Source of the DNA: Planctomyces sp. SH-PL62
GTDB lineage: Bacteria; Planctomycetota; Planctomycetia; Isosphaerales; Isosphaeraceae
DNA length: 64,000 bases
Direction: 5' to 3'
NCBI RefSeq assembly: GCF_001610895.1
Contig: NZ_CP011273.1
Location: 1,302,001 to 1,366,000 of the forward strand
Shown: positions 27,295-36,127 of the stretch, in pieces
Layout: the number at the start of each line of letters is the position of its first letter
Numbering within the stretch: position 1 is the stretch's first letter
Notes under the pieces: model-generated
Seen by the model: the letters and a program-made list of their open reading frames with translations, nothing else
What the model was told of the DNA's origin: nothing
The model's database searches: none
Translations under genes and position numbers: made by a program

Positions 27295-27408
27295 TCGCGA
27301 ACCTCGGCCGCAAGGTGAAGCCGGGGGAACCCCGGCAACGTGGGGTTTGCAATCTCGAGGACGTCGGATCGATTGCTTGAAGAATGACCGTCGACTGCGG
27401 GTCGGGCT

Positions 27409-27594
27409 TTAGACGCCGGCTTCTTCCATCTGGTGATTCGTCCGCTGCGGGGCGATCTCTTCGCGGTAGACGGGGATGTCGTGGGGCGCTTCGATCCCGA
27501 TGCGGATCTGATTGCGGTCGATCTTGACGACCGTCACCACGATGTTGTCGCCGATCACGATCTTCTCGCCCAGCTTCCTGCTCAGAACCAGCAT
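27409..27594 (-). CDS. csrA: Carbon storage regulator CsrA (solitary copy)
   Basis: 61 residues, the canonical size. It starts MLVLSRKLGEKIVIGDNI and has the RNA-binding IRIGIEAP...VYREEI strands. Two surfaces per dimer bind GGA motifs in mRNA leaders and block translation. The Arg residues needed for this (R6 and the R of YREEI) are present. The leader upstream has CAGGGAGAG just ahead of the ATG. This copy is not next to fliW. It lies downstream of a metallophosphoesterase gene, with 250 bp between. Confidence 0.95.
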   Translation of the reverse strand: MLVLSRKLGEKIVIGDNIVVTVVKIDRNQIRIGIEAPHDIPVYREEIAPQRTNHQMEEAGV

Positions 27595-27821
27595 GGCACT
27601 CTCCCTGATGTCATCGTGCTCGTGTGAGTGGCGGACCCGATTGGGTCGGTTTCGCCCATCACTTAGAGCACGTGGCGTGCCGAAGCCTCGGGGCTGGGTG
27701 TCTGATGGTTGGTTAAGTCATCGTCGGGAAAGGAGTTAGAAAAAAATTCAAGACGCATTTCGTCAGGGTGTCGAGAGGGTTGGGACTGTCAACCTCGGCA
27801 CTCCTTCCGTGGGACCTTTGT

Positions 27822-27837
27822 AAAAACGGGAACCCGG
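27822..27837 (-). terminator. Weak terminator after the metallophosphoesterase gene
   Basis: On the minus strand, CGGG-TT-CCCG is followed by TTTTT, nine bases past the stop at 27846. The stem is only 4-5 bp. It lies between the phosphoesterase and csrA, which would separate the two transcription units. Confidence 0.4.
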
Positions 27838-27845
27838 GTAGTCAC

Positions 27846-28556
27846 TTAGACGCCGACGACGCGGATGGGGCGGAATCCGACGGCGTCGGCGGCGACGCAT
27901 TGATACCGGACGTTCCCGTGCCGGCCCTGGACGGCGCCGGCCCACTGGCTCTCCTGGTGGAGATGTCCGTAAAGGCAGGTGGTGACCTGGAAATGCTCGA
28001 AGCGTTCGACCCACGGGCCGGGGCGGCCGTAGGCGTCGAAGGGCGGAAAATGCCAGAGCAGGATCAGGGGCTGTTCGGGGCTTTTGCGGAGCGCCGAGGC
28101 GGCCTGGAGGGCGGTCTCGAGCCCCTGGAGGGCGCGGGCGACGGCCTTGTCGTCGACGGGGGCGTCGGGGTCGTCGACGCGAGGGACGGCCATCGATCGC
28201 GCCCCGGCGACGATCGCGTCCCCGAGGTCCTCGGCGGTCGCTTCCACGGCCCGGAGCGAGGCCCGCATCATGGGGCGGACCTTGGCGAGCTTGTTCCACC
28301 AGGCGTCGTGATTGCCGGGGGCGAGGACCTTGCGGCCCGGCATCGATTCCAGCCAGTGCAGGTCGGGCTGGAGTTCGCGGTGGTTCCTCGCCATCGAGAG
28401 GTCGCCGGGGAGGAGCACGAGGTCGCCGGGCCGGACGGCGTCGCGCCAGCCGGCCTCGAGCTTGGCGACGTGGTCGCGCCATCGATCGGCGAAGCGATCG
28501 CGGCGGTCGGGCCGGGCGAGCGACAGGTGGAGGTCCGAGATGGCCCAGGCGTTCAT
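27846..28556 (-). CDS. Metallophosphoesterase
   Basis: 236 residues. The calcineurin-like fold is shown by AISDLHLSL (DxH, residues 6-8), LPGDLSMA (GDxxx), APGNHDAWW (GNHD) and the C-terminal LLWHFPPF and YGHLHQES, which give the second set of metal ligands. This is the small cytoplasmic type of phosphoesterase. Substrates in this family range from nucleotides to phosphoproteins, and nothing here separates them. The start ATG overlaps the stop of the MBL-fold gene by four bases, so both are translationally coupled. Confidence 0.9.
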   Translation of the reverse strand: MNAWAISDLHLSLARPDRRDRFADRWRDHVAKLEAGWRDAVRPGDLVLLPGDLSMARNHRELQPDLHWLESMPGRKVLAPGNHDAWWNKLAKVRPMMRASLRAVEATAEDLGDAIVAGARSMAVPRVDDPDAPVDDKAVARALQGLETALQAASALRKSPEQPLILLWHFPPFDAYGRPGPWVERFEHFQVTTCLYGHLHQESQWAGAVQGRHGNVRYQCVAADAVGFRPIRVVGV

Positions 28557-29239
28557 GCGTCGCGCCGGCTCGTCCGGGCGAGGTAGTCGCGAACGAACGG
28601 ATTCGACTGCCGCTCCGCCCCGATCGTGGTGACGCCGCCGTGGCCGGGGTAGATCAGGGTCTCCTCGGCCAGCGTCATCAGCTTGGCGACGATGCCGGAC
28701 ATGAGCACCTCGAAATCGCGGCTGGGATCGCCGCCGAAATCGGTGCGCCCGATCGAGCCGGCGAAGAGGACGTCCCCGCCCAGGACGGCGGGGGGCTCCT
28801 CGGCGTCAAGGATGTAGACCACGGAGCCGGGGCTGTGGCCGGGGATCTCCCGGACCAGGAGCGAGAAGCCGGCGAATTCGAGCCGATCGCCGTCGTCGAC
28901 CAGGCGGTCGGCGGGGGGGCTGAGGACCGGCTGGCCGTAGGAGAGGCTGAGGTTCCTCGCCCCGTCGGCGAGCAGGGGGGAATCGCCCCGGCCGATGATC
29001 AGGGGGGCCTGGGGATGGGCCGCCTTCAGGGCCGCGTTGCCGGCGATATGATCCACGTGGCCGTGCGTGTTGAGGATCGCGGCCAGGGTCTTGCCGTCAT
29101 GCTCCAGGAGTTCGAGGATCGTCTCGGCGTCGAACCCCGGATCGACGACGATGGCGTCAGAGCGGTCGGGCCGCCAGAGCACGTAGGCCATCTGGGCGTA
29201 GGGCGCCGATTCCACGACGTCGATGGTGAATTCCGCCAT
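28553..29239 (-). CDS. MBL-fold metallo-hydrolase (glyoxalase II-like)
   Basis: 228 residues. Start ATG 29239 is supported by GGGGAGAG about 10 bp upstream, better than the in-frame TTG 30 bp earlier. The metal-binding motif is TLAAILNTHGHVDHIAGN (HxHxDH), with further ligands in EIPGHSPGS, GGDVLF and YPGHGGVT. The layout resembles glyoxalase II and related thiolesterase-type hydrolases (two-metal site). There is no signal peptide. Coupled to the metallophosphoesterase by an ATGA overlap. The substrate is unknown. Confidence 0.88.
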   Translation of the reverse strand: MAEFTIDVVESAPYAQMAYVLWRPDRSDAIVVDPGFDAETILELLEHDGKTLAAILNTHGHVDHIAGNAALKAAHPQAPLIIGRGDSPLLADGARNLSLSYGQPVLSPPADRLVDDGDRLEFAGFSLLVREIPGHSPGSVVYILDAEEPPAVLGGDVLFAGSIGRTDFGGDPSRDFEVLMSGIVAKLMTLAEETLIYPGHGGVTTIGAERQSNPFVRDYLARTSRRDA

Positions 29240-29416
29240 GGCGGCCGCTCTCCCCTGTGTCTCGGACAATCATTTCCAACTTTGTTCGCGCGTTGCCCTT
29301 GATGCGGCGCGTCCGGTTCGCCGATGATGGTCTCGCGGGCCGGCTCGGCGACCGAGAGACCACCATATCGCGAATCCGAAGAAAAGGCGAGTCGCGGCCG
29401 AGGCCTGATATTTGCG

Positions 29417-29425
29417 TGCTATAAT
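29417..29425 (+). promoter_or_regulatory. Extended -10 promoter element before the DUF1571 gene
   Basis: TGCTATAAT at 29417-29425 matches the extended -10 consensus (TGnTATAAT) exactly. No good -35 is seen at the expected distance, which extended -10 promoters can lack. It lies 177 bp ahead of the ATG at 29602. The 362-bp spacer 29240-29601 is otherwise without recognised features. Confidence 0.45.
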
Positions 29426-29601
29426 CCGTTGTCGTTGCGTTGCGCGGCGGCCGACGGAGGCGGGTCGGAGGAGATGGCGGGGCGGAGGCCCGGGTCGCCG
29501 ATCGGTCGTGCGCCTCGCGCAGCACCTTTCGCAGGCCCCGCAACTCTTCCCCGACTTCGAGCGGTCGATTCGGAATCCATGAAGACGGGGGATGCGGAAA
29601 C

Positions 29602-30588
29602 ATGCGTCAAGCTCGATCCGGAGCGCTGACGGGAGCAGGTGCGCGGCGCGTCTTGGCCGGGTCGCTCGTCAAACGCACGGCCGCCTCATCCCTGATCCTG
29701 GCGATGGCGATGGCGGCGGACGCCCCGAAAGAGGGCGACGCGAACTCCAGGACGGCCGACGCGCCGACGGCCGGCTCGGAACGCCGCATCGCCCTCAAGG
29801 ACGCCTCGGCCGCCCCGATCGGGCCGGCGGCGGCCAGCCCCGACCTCTCCTCGAAGGGCCCCGCCAAGGCCGACGCGCTCACCCTGGTGACGGCCAGCCC
29901 GAGCGCCCGCGCGGTCCGCGTCATGCTGGAGTGCCGCGAGCGGTTCGCGAGCGTGAAGGATTACACCTGCACGTTCTACAAGCGTGAACGGGTGGACGAC
30001 GTGCTCACCCCCATGCACGTCATGACCATGAAGATGCGGAACGACCCCTACAGCATCTACTTCCGCTTCCACCAGCCGAACAAGGGCCGCGAGGCGATCT
30101 ACGTCCAGGGCCGCAACAACAACCGAGTCCTGGCCCACGACGTCGGCTTCACCAAGCTCCTCGCCGGCACGATGAAGCTCGATCCGCTCGGCGCCCGCGC
30201 CATGGAGAATTGTCGACACCCCATCACCAAGGCCGGGATCGGCAAGCTCATCGAGACCGTCCTCGACCGCTGGCAGGCCGAGCTGGACGATGAGGAGTCG
30301 GTGGTGATGTTCGACTCCAAGATCCGTCTCGGCTCCGCGCCCTGCCTCCTGATCGAGGCCATCCATCCCGAGAAGAAGCCGGAGTTCATGTATCACAAGG
30401 TCCGGCTCTTCATCCACGCGGAGCTCGGCCTCCCGGTCCGCTACGAGGCCTACGATTGGCCCGCCGGGCCCGGCGACGCCCCGGAGATGCTCGAAGAGTA
30501 CGTCTACGACGGCGTGAAGCTCAACGTCGGCCTCCACGACGACGACTTCGACGCGACGAATCAACTCTACTCCTTCGGGCGCTTCTGA
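29602..30588 (+). CDS. DUF1571 domain-containing exported protein
   Basis: 328 residues from ATG 29602. A hydrophobic segment after KRTAASSLILAMAMAADA suggests export. The DUF1571 domain starts near residue 100 (MLECRERFASVKDYTCTFYKRERVD) and runs to the end, with the conserved core MHVMTMKMRNDPYSIYFRF, GREAIYVQGRN, and EYVYDGVKLNVGLHDDDFD. The domain is typical of Planctomycetota and resembles LolA/LppX-type lipoprotein-binding folds. That resemblance is inference. It is followed by a strong hairpin at 30630-30656. Confidence 0.85.
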   Translation: MRQARSGALTGAGARRVLAGSLVKRTAASSLILAMAMAADAPKEGDANSRTADAPTAGSERRIALKDASAAPIGPAAASPDLSSKGPAKADALTLVTASPSARAVRVMLECRERFASVKDYTCTFYKRERVDDVLTPMHVMTMKMRNDPYSIYFRFHQPNKGREAIYVQGRNNNRVLAHDVGFTKLLAGTMKLDPLGARAMENCRHPITKAGIGKLIETVLDRWQAELDDEESVVMFDSKIRLGSAPCLLIEAIHPEKKPEFMYHKVRLFIHAELGLPVRYEAYDWPAGPGDAPEMLEEYVYDGVKLNVGLHDDDFDATNQLYSFGRF

Positions 30589-30629
30589 GCCCGGACCGTC
30601 GGCCGCGTCAAGCTTTGTTAATCTTGGCG

Positions 30630-30656
30630 GGCTCCCGGGGGGAATCCCCGGGAGCC
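30630..30656 (+). terminator. Strong hairpin after the DUF1571 gene
   Basis: Perfect 11-bp stem GGCTCCCGGGG (30630-30640) with CCCCGGGAGCC (30646-30656) and a 5-nt loop, 42 bp past the stop. No T-tract follows, so it may terminate poorly or act as an RNA stabiliser. Confidence 0.5.
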
Positions 30657-30770
30657 TCCAGCTCGATCCTCATGATCCCTGTCGCCGGAGCCGATACACC
30701 ATCACGGCGGCCGGCGGAATCGCGGCCCCTCGGCCTTTCGACGGGGCCCTCCAGGCCCGGTCAAGCGACC

Positions 30771-30799
30771 TTGGCAGGAGTGGGACCGTCCGCTAGAAT
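30771..30799 (+). promoter_or_regulatory. Sigma-70-type promoter of rimI
   Basis: TTGGCA (30771-30776) and TAGAAT (30794-30799) with 17-bp spacing. It lies 184 bp before the rimI ATG. The -10 is identical to the one of the mcs operon promoter. Confidence 0.65.
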
Positions 30800-30982
30800 C
30801 CGCCCGCTTCAAGGATGGCGAGCGGGTCGATCGCTGGATTCATCTCTTCACGACATCGTTCAGGCGTCCCCCTTCTTGCACTTCTCCGAATCGCCGCCGT
30901 TGGTCTAATGTTGCGCAAACCGCAGGCCGTTCCAGGGCCGGGACGGTCGAAGGTCTTCGATCGATCCATGGAAGGAGGCTCG

Positions 30983-31513
30983 ATGAGCACGATACCAACC
31001 ACCCCGTCGCAGACCCGGGTGCACGTGCGTTGGATGATCCGTCGCGACATGCCCGAGGTCCTCGCCATCGAGCATGCGAGCTTCGAGTATCCCTGGGCCG
31101 AGGAGGAATTCCTCCGAGTGCTCCGCCAGCGCAACTGCATTGGTATGGTGGCCGAGCAGGGCGAGCGGATCGTCGGCTTCATGATCTATGAGCTGCACCG
31201 CAATCGCATCCACGTCCTCGACTTCGCGACCCATCCCGACTTCCGCCGCCAGGGCGTCGGCCGGCAGATGATCGCCAAGCTGGCGAGCAAGCTCTCGGCC
31301 CAGCGCCGGAATCGGATCGCCCTGCTCGTCCGCGAGACGTGCGTCGCGGCCCAGCACTTCTACAAGGCGATGGGCTTCCGGGCCGTCGAGGTCATCCGCG
31401 AGCACTTCGCCGACACGGGCGAGGACGCCTACGGCATGCTCTACCACCTCGACGAGTCGATCCTCCACCCCCCCGCGACGGTGAACCGGATCGCCCGCCA
31501 GTACGGGAGCTGA
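30983..31513 (+). CDS. rimI: Ribosomal-protein-alanine N-acetyltransferase RimI
   Basis: 176 residues from ATG 30983, chosen because GAAGGAGG lies 6 bp upstream. In-frame ATGs further upstream lack a ribosome site. GNAT fold with IEHASFEYPWAEEEF near the N-terminus, HVLDFATHPDFRRQGVGRQM (acetyl-CoA-binding Q/RxxGxG/A) and AQHFYKAMGFRAV at the C-terminus. RimI acetylates the N-terminal Ala of ribosomal protein S18. The N-terminal 20 residues are an extension. A perfect terminator follows. Confidence 0.85.
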   Translation: MSTIPTTPSQTRVHVRWMIRRDMPEVLAIEHASFEYPWAEEEFLRVLRQRNCIGMVAEQGERIVGFMIYELHRNRIHVLDFATHPDFRRQGVGRQMIAKLASKLSAQRRNRIALLVRETCVAAQHFYKAMGFRAVEVIREHFADTGEDAYGMLYHLDESILHPPATVNRIARQYGS

Positions 31514-31552
31514 TCGAGGTCGTCTCGACCCTCGCGAATTCGAACGAGCGAA

Positions 31553-31595
31553 GCCGGCGGCGTCGGCCCGACATGGGCCGACGCCGCCGGCTTTC
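31553..31595 (+). terminator. Perfect intrinsic terminator of rimI
   Basis: 17-bp perfect inverted repeat (31553-31569 with 31575-31591) and a 5-nt loop (GACAT), followed by TTTC. It lies 40 bp past the rimI stop. Confidence 0.85.
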
Positions 31596-31707
31596 ATTCG
31601 TGGGGCTCCCAAAGGCCGATTTCCCGAGACGCCTGGCTCGCACGCCGCCTGGGGGGCAATAATATCTTGACCCCCAACGACCACGTCGACCCCTCGGACG
31701 CCGGATC

Positions 31708-32763
31708 ATGACGAACGACCCGACCCAATCCGACCCCGAGTCCGCGAGGCTCGCGAGCCCGAACGCGTGGTTCGAGGACGCCTCGGCCTGGATCGTCCGG
31801 GGCGGGGTGTTGCTGGGCGCCCTCCGCGCGGTCCAGGCGCTGGCCCTCTCGCTGGGGATCGGCCGGACGGAAGCCGCCGCCGTCGCCGAGGCCGTCGTCG
31901 GCGCCGCTTATGTGGGGGTCGCGCACGCCCTCGCCGGGCTCCTGCTGGCCGCACCCGTTCGCGCGCTGGGCGCCTGGCTCGATGGGTACGGCCGTGAAGG
32001 ATCGCGGCACGGGCCCGCCGTCGCGTCGTTCGCCCCCCCGCCCACGCCGCCCGACGCCCCTTCGGCCGCGCCGGTCCCCGTCGCGCCGGGCCGGGACGCG
32101 GGTGAGCGGGCGGCCGAGGTTCGCGATTTGATCCGCGAGGGGGAGTGGGAGGCGGCCGACGAGCGGGCTCGGGCGTTCGTCGCCGACCACGAGGGGGATC
32201 CTCGCGGCCCGGCCCTGTTCGAGGAGCTGGAGCGAGCCCGCCGGGATGCGGCGGATCGGTGGCGCGAGCAGCTTCAGGCCGCTCGCGAGGTCAACGACCC
32301 GGCGCGGGTGCTGGAGCTTTACGAAGGGGTGCCGCCGGTCCTCGACGATCCGGCCCGCCGCGACCTCGACTCCGAACTCGCGAGCTGGTTCCTGGCCGTC
32401 GTCCACCGTCGCCTCCGTTCCGGACTCCTGCAGATCGAGGTCGTGACCCTGGTGGAACGAGTGTCGGCGACGTTCGGCCACACGAAGGAAGGGGCGAGCC
32501 TGCGGGCGGCCTTGCCGACCCTCCGACGCGGGGCGGGCCTCTGCGCCCGCTGCGGCAAGCCTTACACGGGGCTGGCCGACGCCTGTCCCGAGTGTCTCGG
32601 AGGAGCGGCTCCCCCCCCGCCGGTCATCCCCGAGCTGGACCCCGTCGACGACCTGGAGCCGATTTCCGCCGAGGATGAGGAGCCGAGTTGGTTCCTCGAC
32701 GACGACGAGGAACAGAATGACGGAAATCCGGATGGTGAGGCCAACGGCCGACTCCGCCCCTGA
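31708..32763 (+). CDS. Membrane protein with C-terminal zinc ribbon, function unknown
   Basis: 351 residues. Two hydrophobic segments lie at about 30-50 and 58-90 (RGGVLLGALRAVQALAL and YVGVAHALAGLLLAAP). A Pro/Ala-rich linker leads to a helical stretch at about 130-270 (EWEAADERARAFVADH), possibly repeat-like. A zinc ribbon CARCGKPYTGLADACPEC sits near residue 285, followed by an acidic tail (EEPSWFLDDDEEQND). I do not recognise the family. It begins 113 bp past the rimI terminator, so it is an independent unit. Confidence 0.6.
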   Translation: MTNDPTQSDPESARLASPNAWFEDASAWIVRGGVLLGALRAVQALALSLGIGRTEAAAVAEAVVGAAYVGVAHALAGLLLAAPVRALGAWLDGYGREGSRHGPAVASFAPPPTPPDAPSAAPVPVAPGRDAGERAAEVRDLIREGEWEAADERARAFVADHEGDPRGPALFEELERARRDAADRWREQLQAAREVNDPARVLELYEGVPPVLDDPARRDLDSELASWFLAVVHRRLRSGLLQIEVVTLVERVSATFGHTKEGASLRAALPTLRRGAGLCARCGKPYTGLADACPECLGGAAPPPPVIPELDPVDDLEPISAEDEEPSWFLDDDEEQNDGNPDGEANGRLRP

Positions 32764-32814
32764 TCGCCCCGGCGCGGCCGGAATCGAGGAATCGAAGGCG
32801 GGACCAGGACCCGA

Positions 32815-32845
32815 TTGGACCCCGGCGCGGCGGAACAGTTAGAAT
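32815..32845 (+). promoter_or_regulatory. Candidate promoter of the PQQ-type beta-propeller gene
   Basis: TTGGAC (32815-32820) and TAGAAT (32840-32845) with 19-bp spacing, 130 bp before the ATG at 32975. The -10 is the same TAGAAT seen at 18858 and 30794. The spacing is longer than ideal. Confidence 0.4.
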
Positions 32846-32974
32846 CAACCGATTATTCGAGATCCGCCGCGGGGAAGCCCGCCTCGCGGCGGTTGACGGC
32901 GCCGGAAACGTCGGCTAGGCATGAGTATCGAATTCCATCGCGCGCTTTGAACCGGGCCCTGAAAGGAACCGACC

Positions 32975-34279
32975 ATGTCCCGCCGACTCGCTCTGGTCTG
33001 GGCGCTCTTGCTGTTGTGCTGGGCAGGGCCGATGGCGCACGCCCAATCCCCCCTGTCCAGCAGCGTGGTCCCCACGCGGACGGCGCTCTCGCGCCTCGGG
33101 CTGGAACGTCAGTGGATCAATGTGGCGCCGATCGCCGGCACGGAACGAATCCTCAGGATCGGCCGCGGCAAGGACCTGCTCGTCGTCCTGACGAACCTGG
33201 CGATGCTCCACGTCTACGACGCCGAGACCGGCCGGCCGCTCTGGTCCGCCCAGATCGGGGAGTCGTCGCGTGCCGCGCTCGGTGCCTCGGAGAATTCCTA
33301 TGCGGTCTTCGTGACCAGCGCAAACATAATGACCGCCCTCGACCGGAAGACCGGTCGGGTCATCTGGCGGGAGAACCTGGATACGCTCCCCAGCAGCGCC
33401 TCGGTCGCCAACGACGACCAGGTCTTGGTCGGCATGTCCACCGGTATGATCCACTGCTACAACCTCAGGGAGAAGCAGGAGAAAGGGCCGGACAAGCTCC
33501 GCGAGAAGCCGGAACTGGCCTGGAAGCTCGCCACCGGCGGCGAGGTCAAGACCCGCCCCTTGTTGGCGGAACAGTTCGTGTGCATCGGGAGCTCGGACGG
33601 CAAGGTCAGCGTCGACATGGCCAGCGACGCCACGCCCCTGTTCCGGGTCGTCACCGGCGGTCCGATCGGCCGCGACATGGCGAGCTACGGCACCCGCACC
33701 CTGCTGATCCCCTCGGCCGACCAGAGCCTCTACGCCGTCGACGTCCTGACCTCGAAGATCTCCTGGGTCTTCCCGTCGGGCGCCCCGATCGAGCAGGGGC
33801 CCGTCGTCGCCCGGGAAGAGATCTTCGTCATCAACGAGGCAGGCGGCCTGAGCGTCCTCGACCCCAAGACCGGCGTGCCCCGCTGGACCACCTCGACCGA
33901 CTCGGGACGATTGCTGGGCGCCAGCCCGACCAAGGTCTACCTGTTCTCCCAGGACAACGACCTGATGATCGTCGATCGCGCCTCGGGCAAGCTCCTTCAG
34001 GATCCCGCCGCGACCTACCAGCGGGCCGGGCTGAATCTCCGCGATTTCGAGCTGAGCTTCCCCTCCCGCTTCGACGACCGCCTCTACATGGCGACGCCGT
34101 CGGGCGTGATCGTCTGCCTTCGAGAGATCGGTCAGACCAGCCCGGCGCTCCTGCGGGACCCGAAGGCGGAGCCGTTCGGCCACGTCCCGCCCGAAGGGAT
34201 CAAGGAACTCCCCAACCCGTTCCAGGAGGCCCCGGACGATCCGAACGCCGAGGCCCCCGCGGAAGAACCTCTGCCCTGA
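32975..34279 (+). CDS. PQQ-binding-like beta-propeller repeat protein, exported
   Basis: 434 residues, ATG with AAAGGA upstream. It has a signal peptide (LALVWALLLLCWAGPMAHAQ). The body has seven or so beta-propeller blades with the PQQ-type pattern: MLHVYDAETGRPLWSAQIG, MTALDRKTGRVIWRENL, LYAVDVLTSKISWVFPSG, LSVLDPKTGVPRWTTSTD. This is similar to BamB and outer-membrane-assembly propellers, but without the lipobox. The C-terminal 50 residues are Pro/acidic and disordered. No PQQ-dehydrogenase catalytic residues are seen, so a binding or scaffolding role is more likely. It ends 109 bp before purH. Confidence 0.8.
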   Translation: MSRRLALVWALLLLCWAGPMAHAQSPLSSSVVPTRTALSRLGLERQWINVAPIAGTERILRIGRGKDLLVVLTNLAMLHVYDAETGRPLWSAQIGESSRAALGASENSYAVFVTSANIMTALDRKTGRVIWRENLDTLPSSASVANDDQVLVGMSTGMIHCYNLREKQEKGPDKLREKPELAWKLATGGEVKTRPLLAEQFVCIGSSDGKVSVDMASDATPLFRVVTGGPIGRDMASYGTRTLLIPSADQSLYAVDVLTSKISWVFPSGAPIEQGPVVAREEIFVINEAGGLSVLDPKTGVPRWTTSTDSGRLLGASPTKVYLFSQDNDLMIVDRASGKLLQDPAATYQRAGLNLRDFELSFPSRFDDRLYMATPSGVIVCLREIGQTSPALLRDPKAEPFGHVPPEGIKELPNPFQEAPDDPNAEAPAEEPLP

Positions 34280-34388
34280 CGCGGGCCCGGTCCGCGAACG
34301 AAACGAATGACGACGGGACGGGAGGTCGGCCGGACTCCCCCCCGTCGTTTCGTCGATACTCAATCATCCGTCCGGCGCCGAGAACAAG

Positions 34389-36017
34389 ATGGCCAAACCT
34401 GAGACTCAGGAGGGGTGGGCGACGATCCGTCGCGCGGTCCTCAGCGTTTCCGACAAGCAGGGCCTCGTCGAGCTGGCGACGGCCCTCGCCGACGCGGGCG
34501 TGGAATTGATCGCGAGCGGAGGGACCCGGTTCGCGCTGGCCCAGGCCGGCTTGCCGGTGATCGAGGTCGCCGATTACACCGGCCAGCCCGAGATCCTCGA
34601 CGGCCGGGTCAAGACCCTGCACCCCCGGATCCACGGCGGCATCCTCGCCCGCCGCGACGTGCCCGAGCACCTGGAGACGCTCGCCGAGGCGGGGATGGAG
34701 CCGATCGACCTCGTCGTCGTCAATCTCTACCCGTTCGAAGCGACGATCGCCCGCCCGGACTGCTCGTTCGAGCATGCCGTCGAGAACATCGACATCGGCG
34801 GGCCGTCCCTGATCCGAGGCGCCGCCAAGAACCACGACGGCGTCGCCGTCCTGACCGACCCCGGCCAGTACGAGAGGTTCCTCGCCGAGTTCCGCGAGTC
34901 CGGCGGCACCCGCATCGAAACCCGGAAACGCCTGGCCCGCGAGGCGTTCGCCCAGACCGGGGCCTACGATCGCGCGATCGCCGCGTATCTGGAGAAACAA
35001 GAGACCGCCGCCACGGCCACGGCCACGGCCGGCGCCGACGAGCCGCCGCCGTCGCTCGACCTCCACTTCCCGCTCAGGCAGGCCCTCCGCTACGGCGAGA
35101 ACCCGCACCAGAAGGCCGCCCTCTACATCGACCCCGACGCTGTCGGGCCGAACCTGGCGACGGCTCGGATCCTCCACGGCAAGGAGCCGTCGTACAACAA
35201 CCTGCTCGACCTCGACAGCGCGTTGCGGCTGGTCAGGTTGTTCGACGGCCCGGCGGCGTGCATCCTCAAGCACAACAACCCTTGCGGCGCGGCCATCGCC
35301 GACGACCCGGCGACCGCCTTCGAAGCGGCCTATGAAGGAGACCCCGTCAGCGCGTTCGGCGGGATCGTCGGCCTGAACCGGCCGGTCGACCTCGCCACGG
35401 CCGAGTTGATGTGCAAGCCCGGCCGGTTCCTGGAGGCGATCCTCGCCCCCGGCTTCGAGCCCGAAGCGATCGCGCTTTTGACCACGAAGCCGACCTGGAA
35501 GAACAGCGTCCGGCTCGTCGACCTGGGGGCGCCGATCGGCCCGACGACGGCCCCGCCTTCGGGGTGGGACCTGCGACGGATCGAGGGGGGCCTGCTGGCG
35601 CAAGGCTGGGACGAGCAGCAGGCGGACCCGACGGCCGGCGAGGTGAAGACCAAACGACCGCCGACGCCCGAGGAGCTGCGCGACCTCGACTTCGCGTGGA
35701 AGATCTGCGCGATGGTCAAGTCGAACGCGATCGTGGTGGCGAAGGGGGGCCGGCTGCTGGGCGTGGGCGCCGGCCAGATGAGCCGCCTGGACTCGGTGCG
35801 GATCGCGGTGGAGAAGGGGGGCGAGGCCGTCCGCGGCGGCGTCCTGGCCTCCGACGCCTTCTTCCCGTTCCGCGACGGCCCGGACGTCGCCGCGGCGGCG
35901 GGGATCGCCGCGATCATCCAGCCCGGCGGCTCGAAGCGCGACGCCGAAACCGTCGACGCCTGCGACGAGCACGGCATGGCCATGATCTTCACCGGGCGTC
36001 GTCACTTCCGACATTGA
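34389..36017 (+). CDS. purH: Bifunctional AICAR transformylase / IMP cyclohydrolase
   Basis: 542 residues, ATG 34389. It catalyses the last two steps of purine synthesis. The N-terminal IMP cyclohydrolase (MGS-like) domain shows RAVLSVSDKQGLVELA, IASGGTRFALAQAG, GRVKTLHPRIHGGILARR and NLYPFE. The transformylase domain shows RYGENPHQKAALY, CILKHNNPCGAAI (catalytic KHxNPCG), SAFGGIVGLN, AMVKSNAIVVAKGG and GVGAGQMSRLDSVRIA. A 20-residue Ala/Thr-rich linker (TATATAGADEPPP) sits between the domains. A GC hairpin follows the stop at 36025-36044. Confidence 0.96.
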   Translation: MAKPETQEGWATIRRAVLSVSDKQGLVELATALADAGVELIASGGTRFALAQAGLPVIEVADYTGQPEILDGRVKTLHPRIHGGILARRDVPEHLETLAEAGMEPIDLVVVNLYPFEATIARPDCSFEHAVENIDIGGPSLIRGAAKNHDGVAVLTDPGQYERFLAEFRESGGTRIETRKRLAREAFAQTGAYDRAIAAYLEKQETAATATATAGADEPPPSLDLHFPLRQALRYGENPHQKAALYIDPDAVGPNLATARILHGKEPSYNNLLDLDSALRLVRLFDGPAACILKHNNPCGAAIADDPATAFEAAYEGDPVSAFGGIVGLNRPVDLATAELMCKPGRFLEAILAPGFEPEAIALLTTKPTWKNSVRLVDLGAPIGPTTAPPSGWDLRRIEGGLLAQGWDEQQADPTAGEVKTKRPPTPEELRDLDFAWKICAMVKSNAIVVAKGGRLLGVGAGQMSRLDSVRIAVEKGGEAVRGGVLASDAFFPFRDGPDVAAAAGIAAIIQPGGSKRDAETVDACDEHGMAMIFTGRRHFRH

Positions 36018-36024
36018 TCGGACG

Positions 36025-36044
36025 GGCCCGCCCGGAGGCGGGCC
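36025..36044 (+). terminator. GC-rich hairpin after purH
   Basis: GGCCCGCC (36025-36032), loop CGGA, GGCGGGCC (36037-36044). It has no T-run. It may reduce read-through into the phosphofructokinase gene, 84 bp further on. Confidence 0.4.
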
Positions 36045-36127
36045 GTTCCCGACCATCGAGGGGAGGAGGCCGCGGGACGTTCCCTTCGGCCTCGCTTCCC
36101 TCTCGCACCTGGCGAGGAAGGATCATC

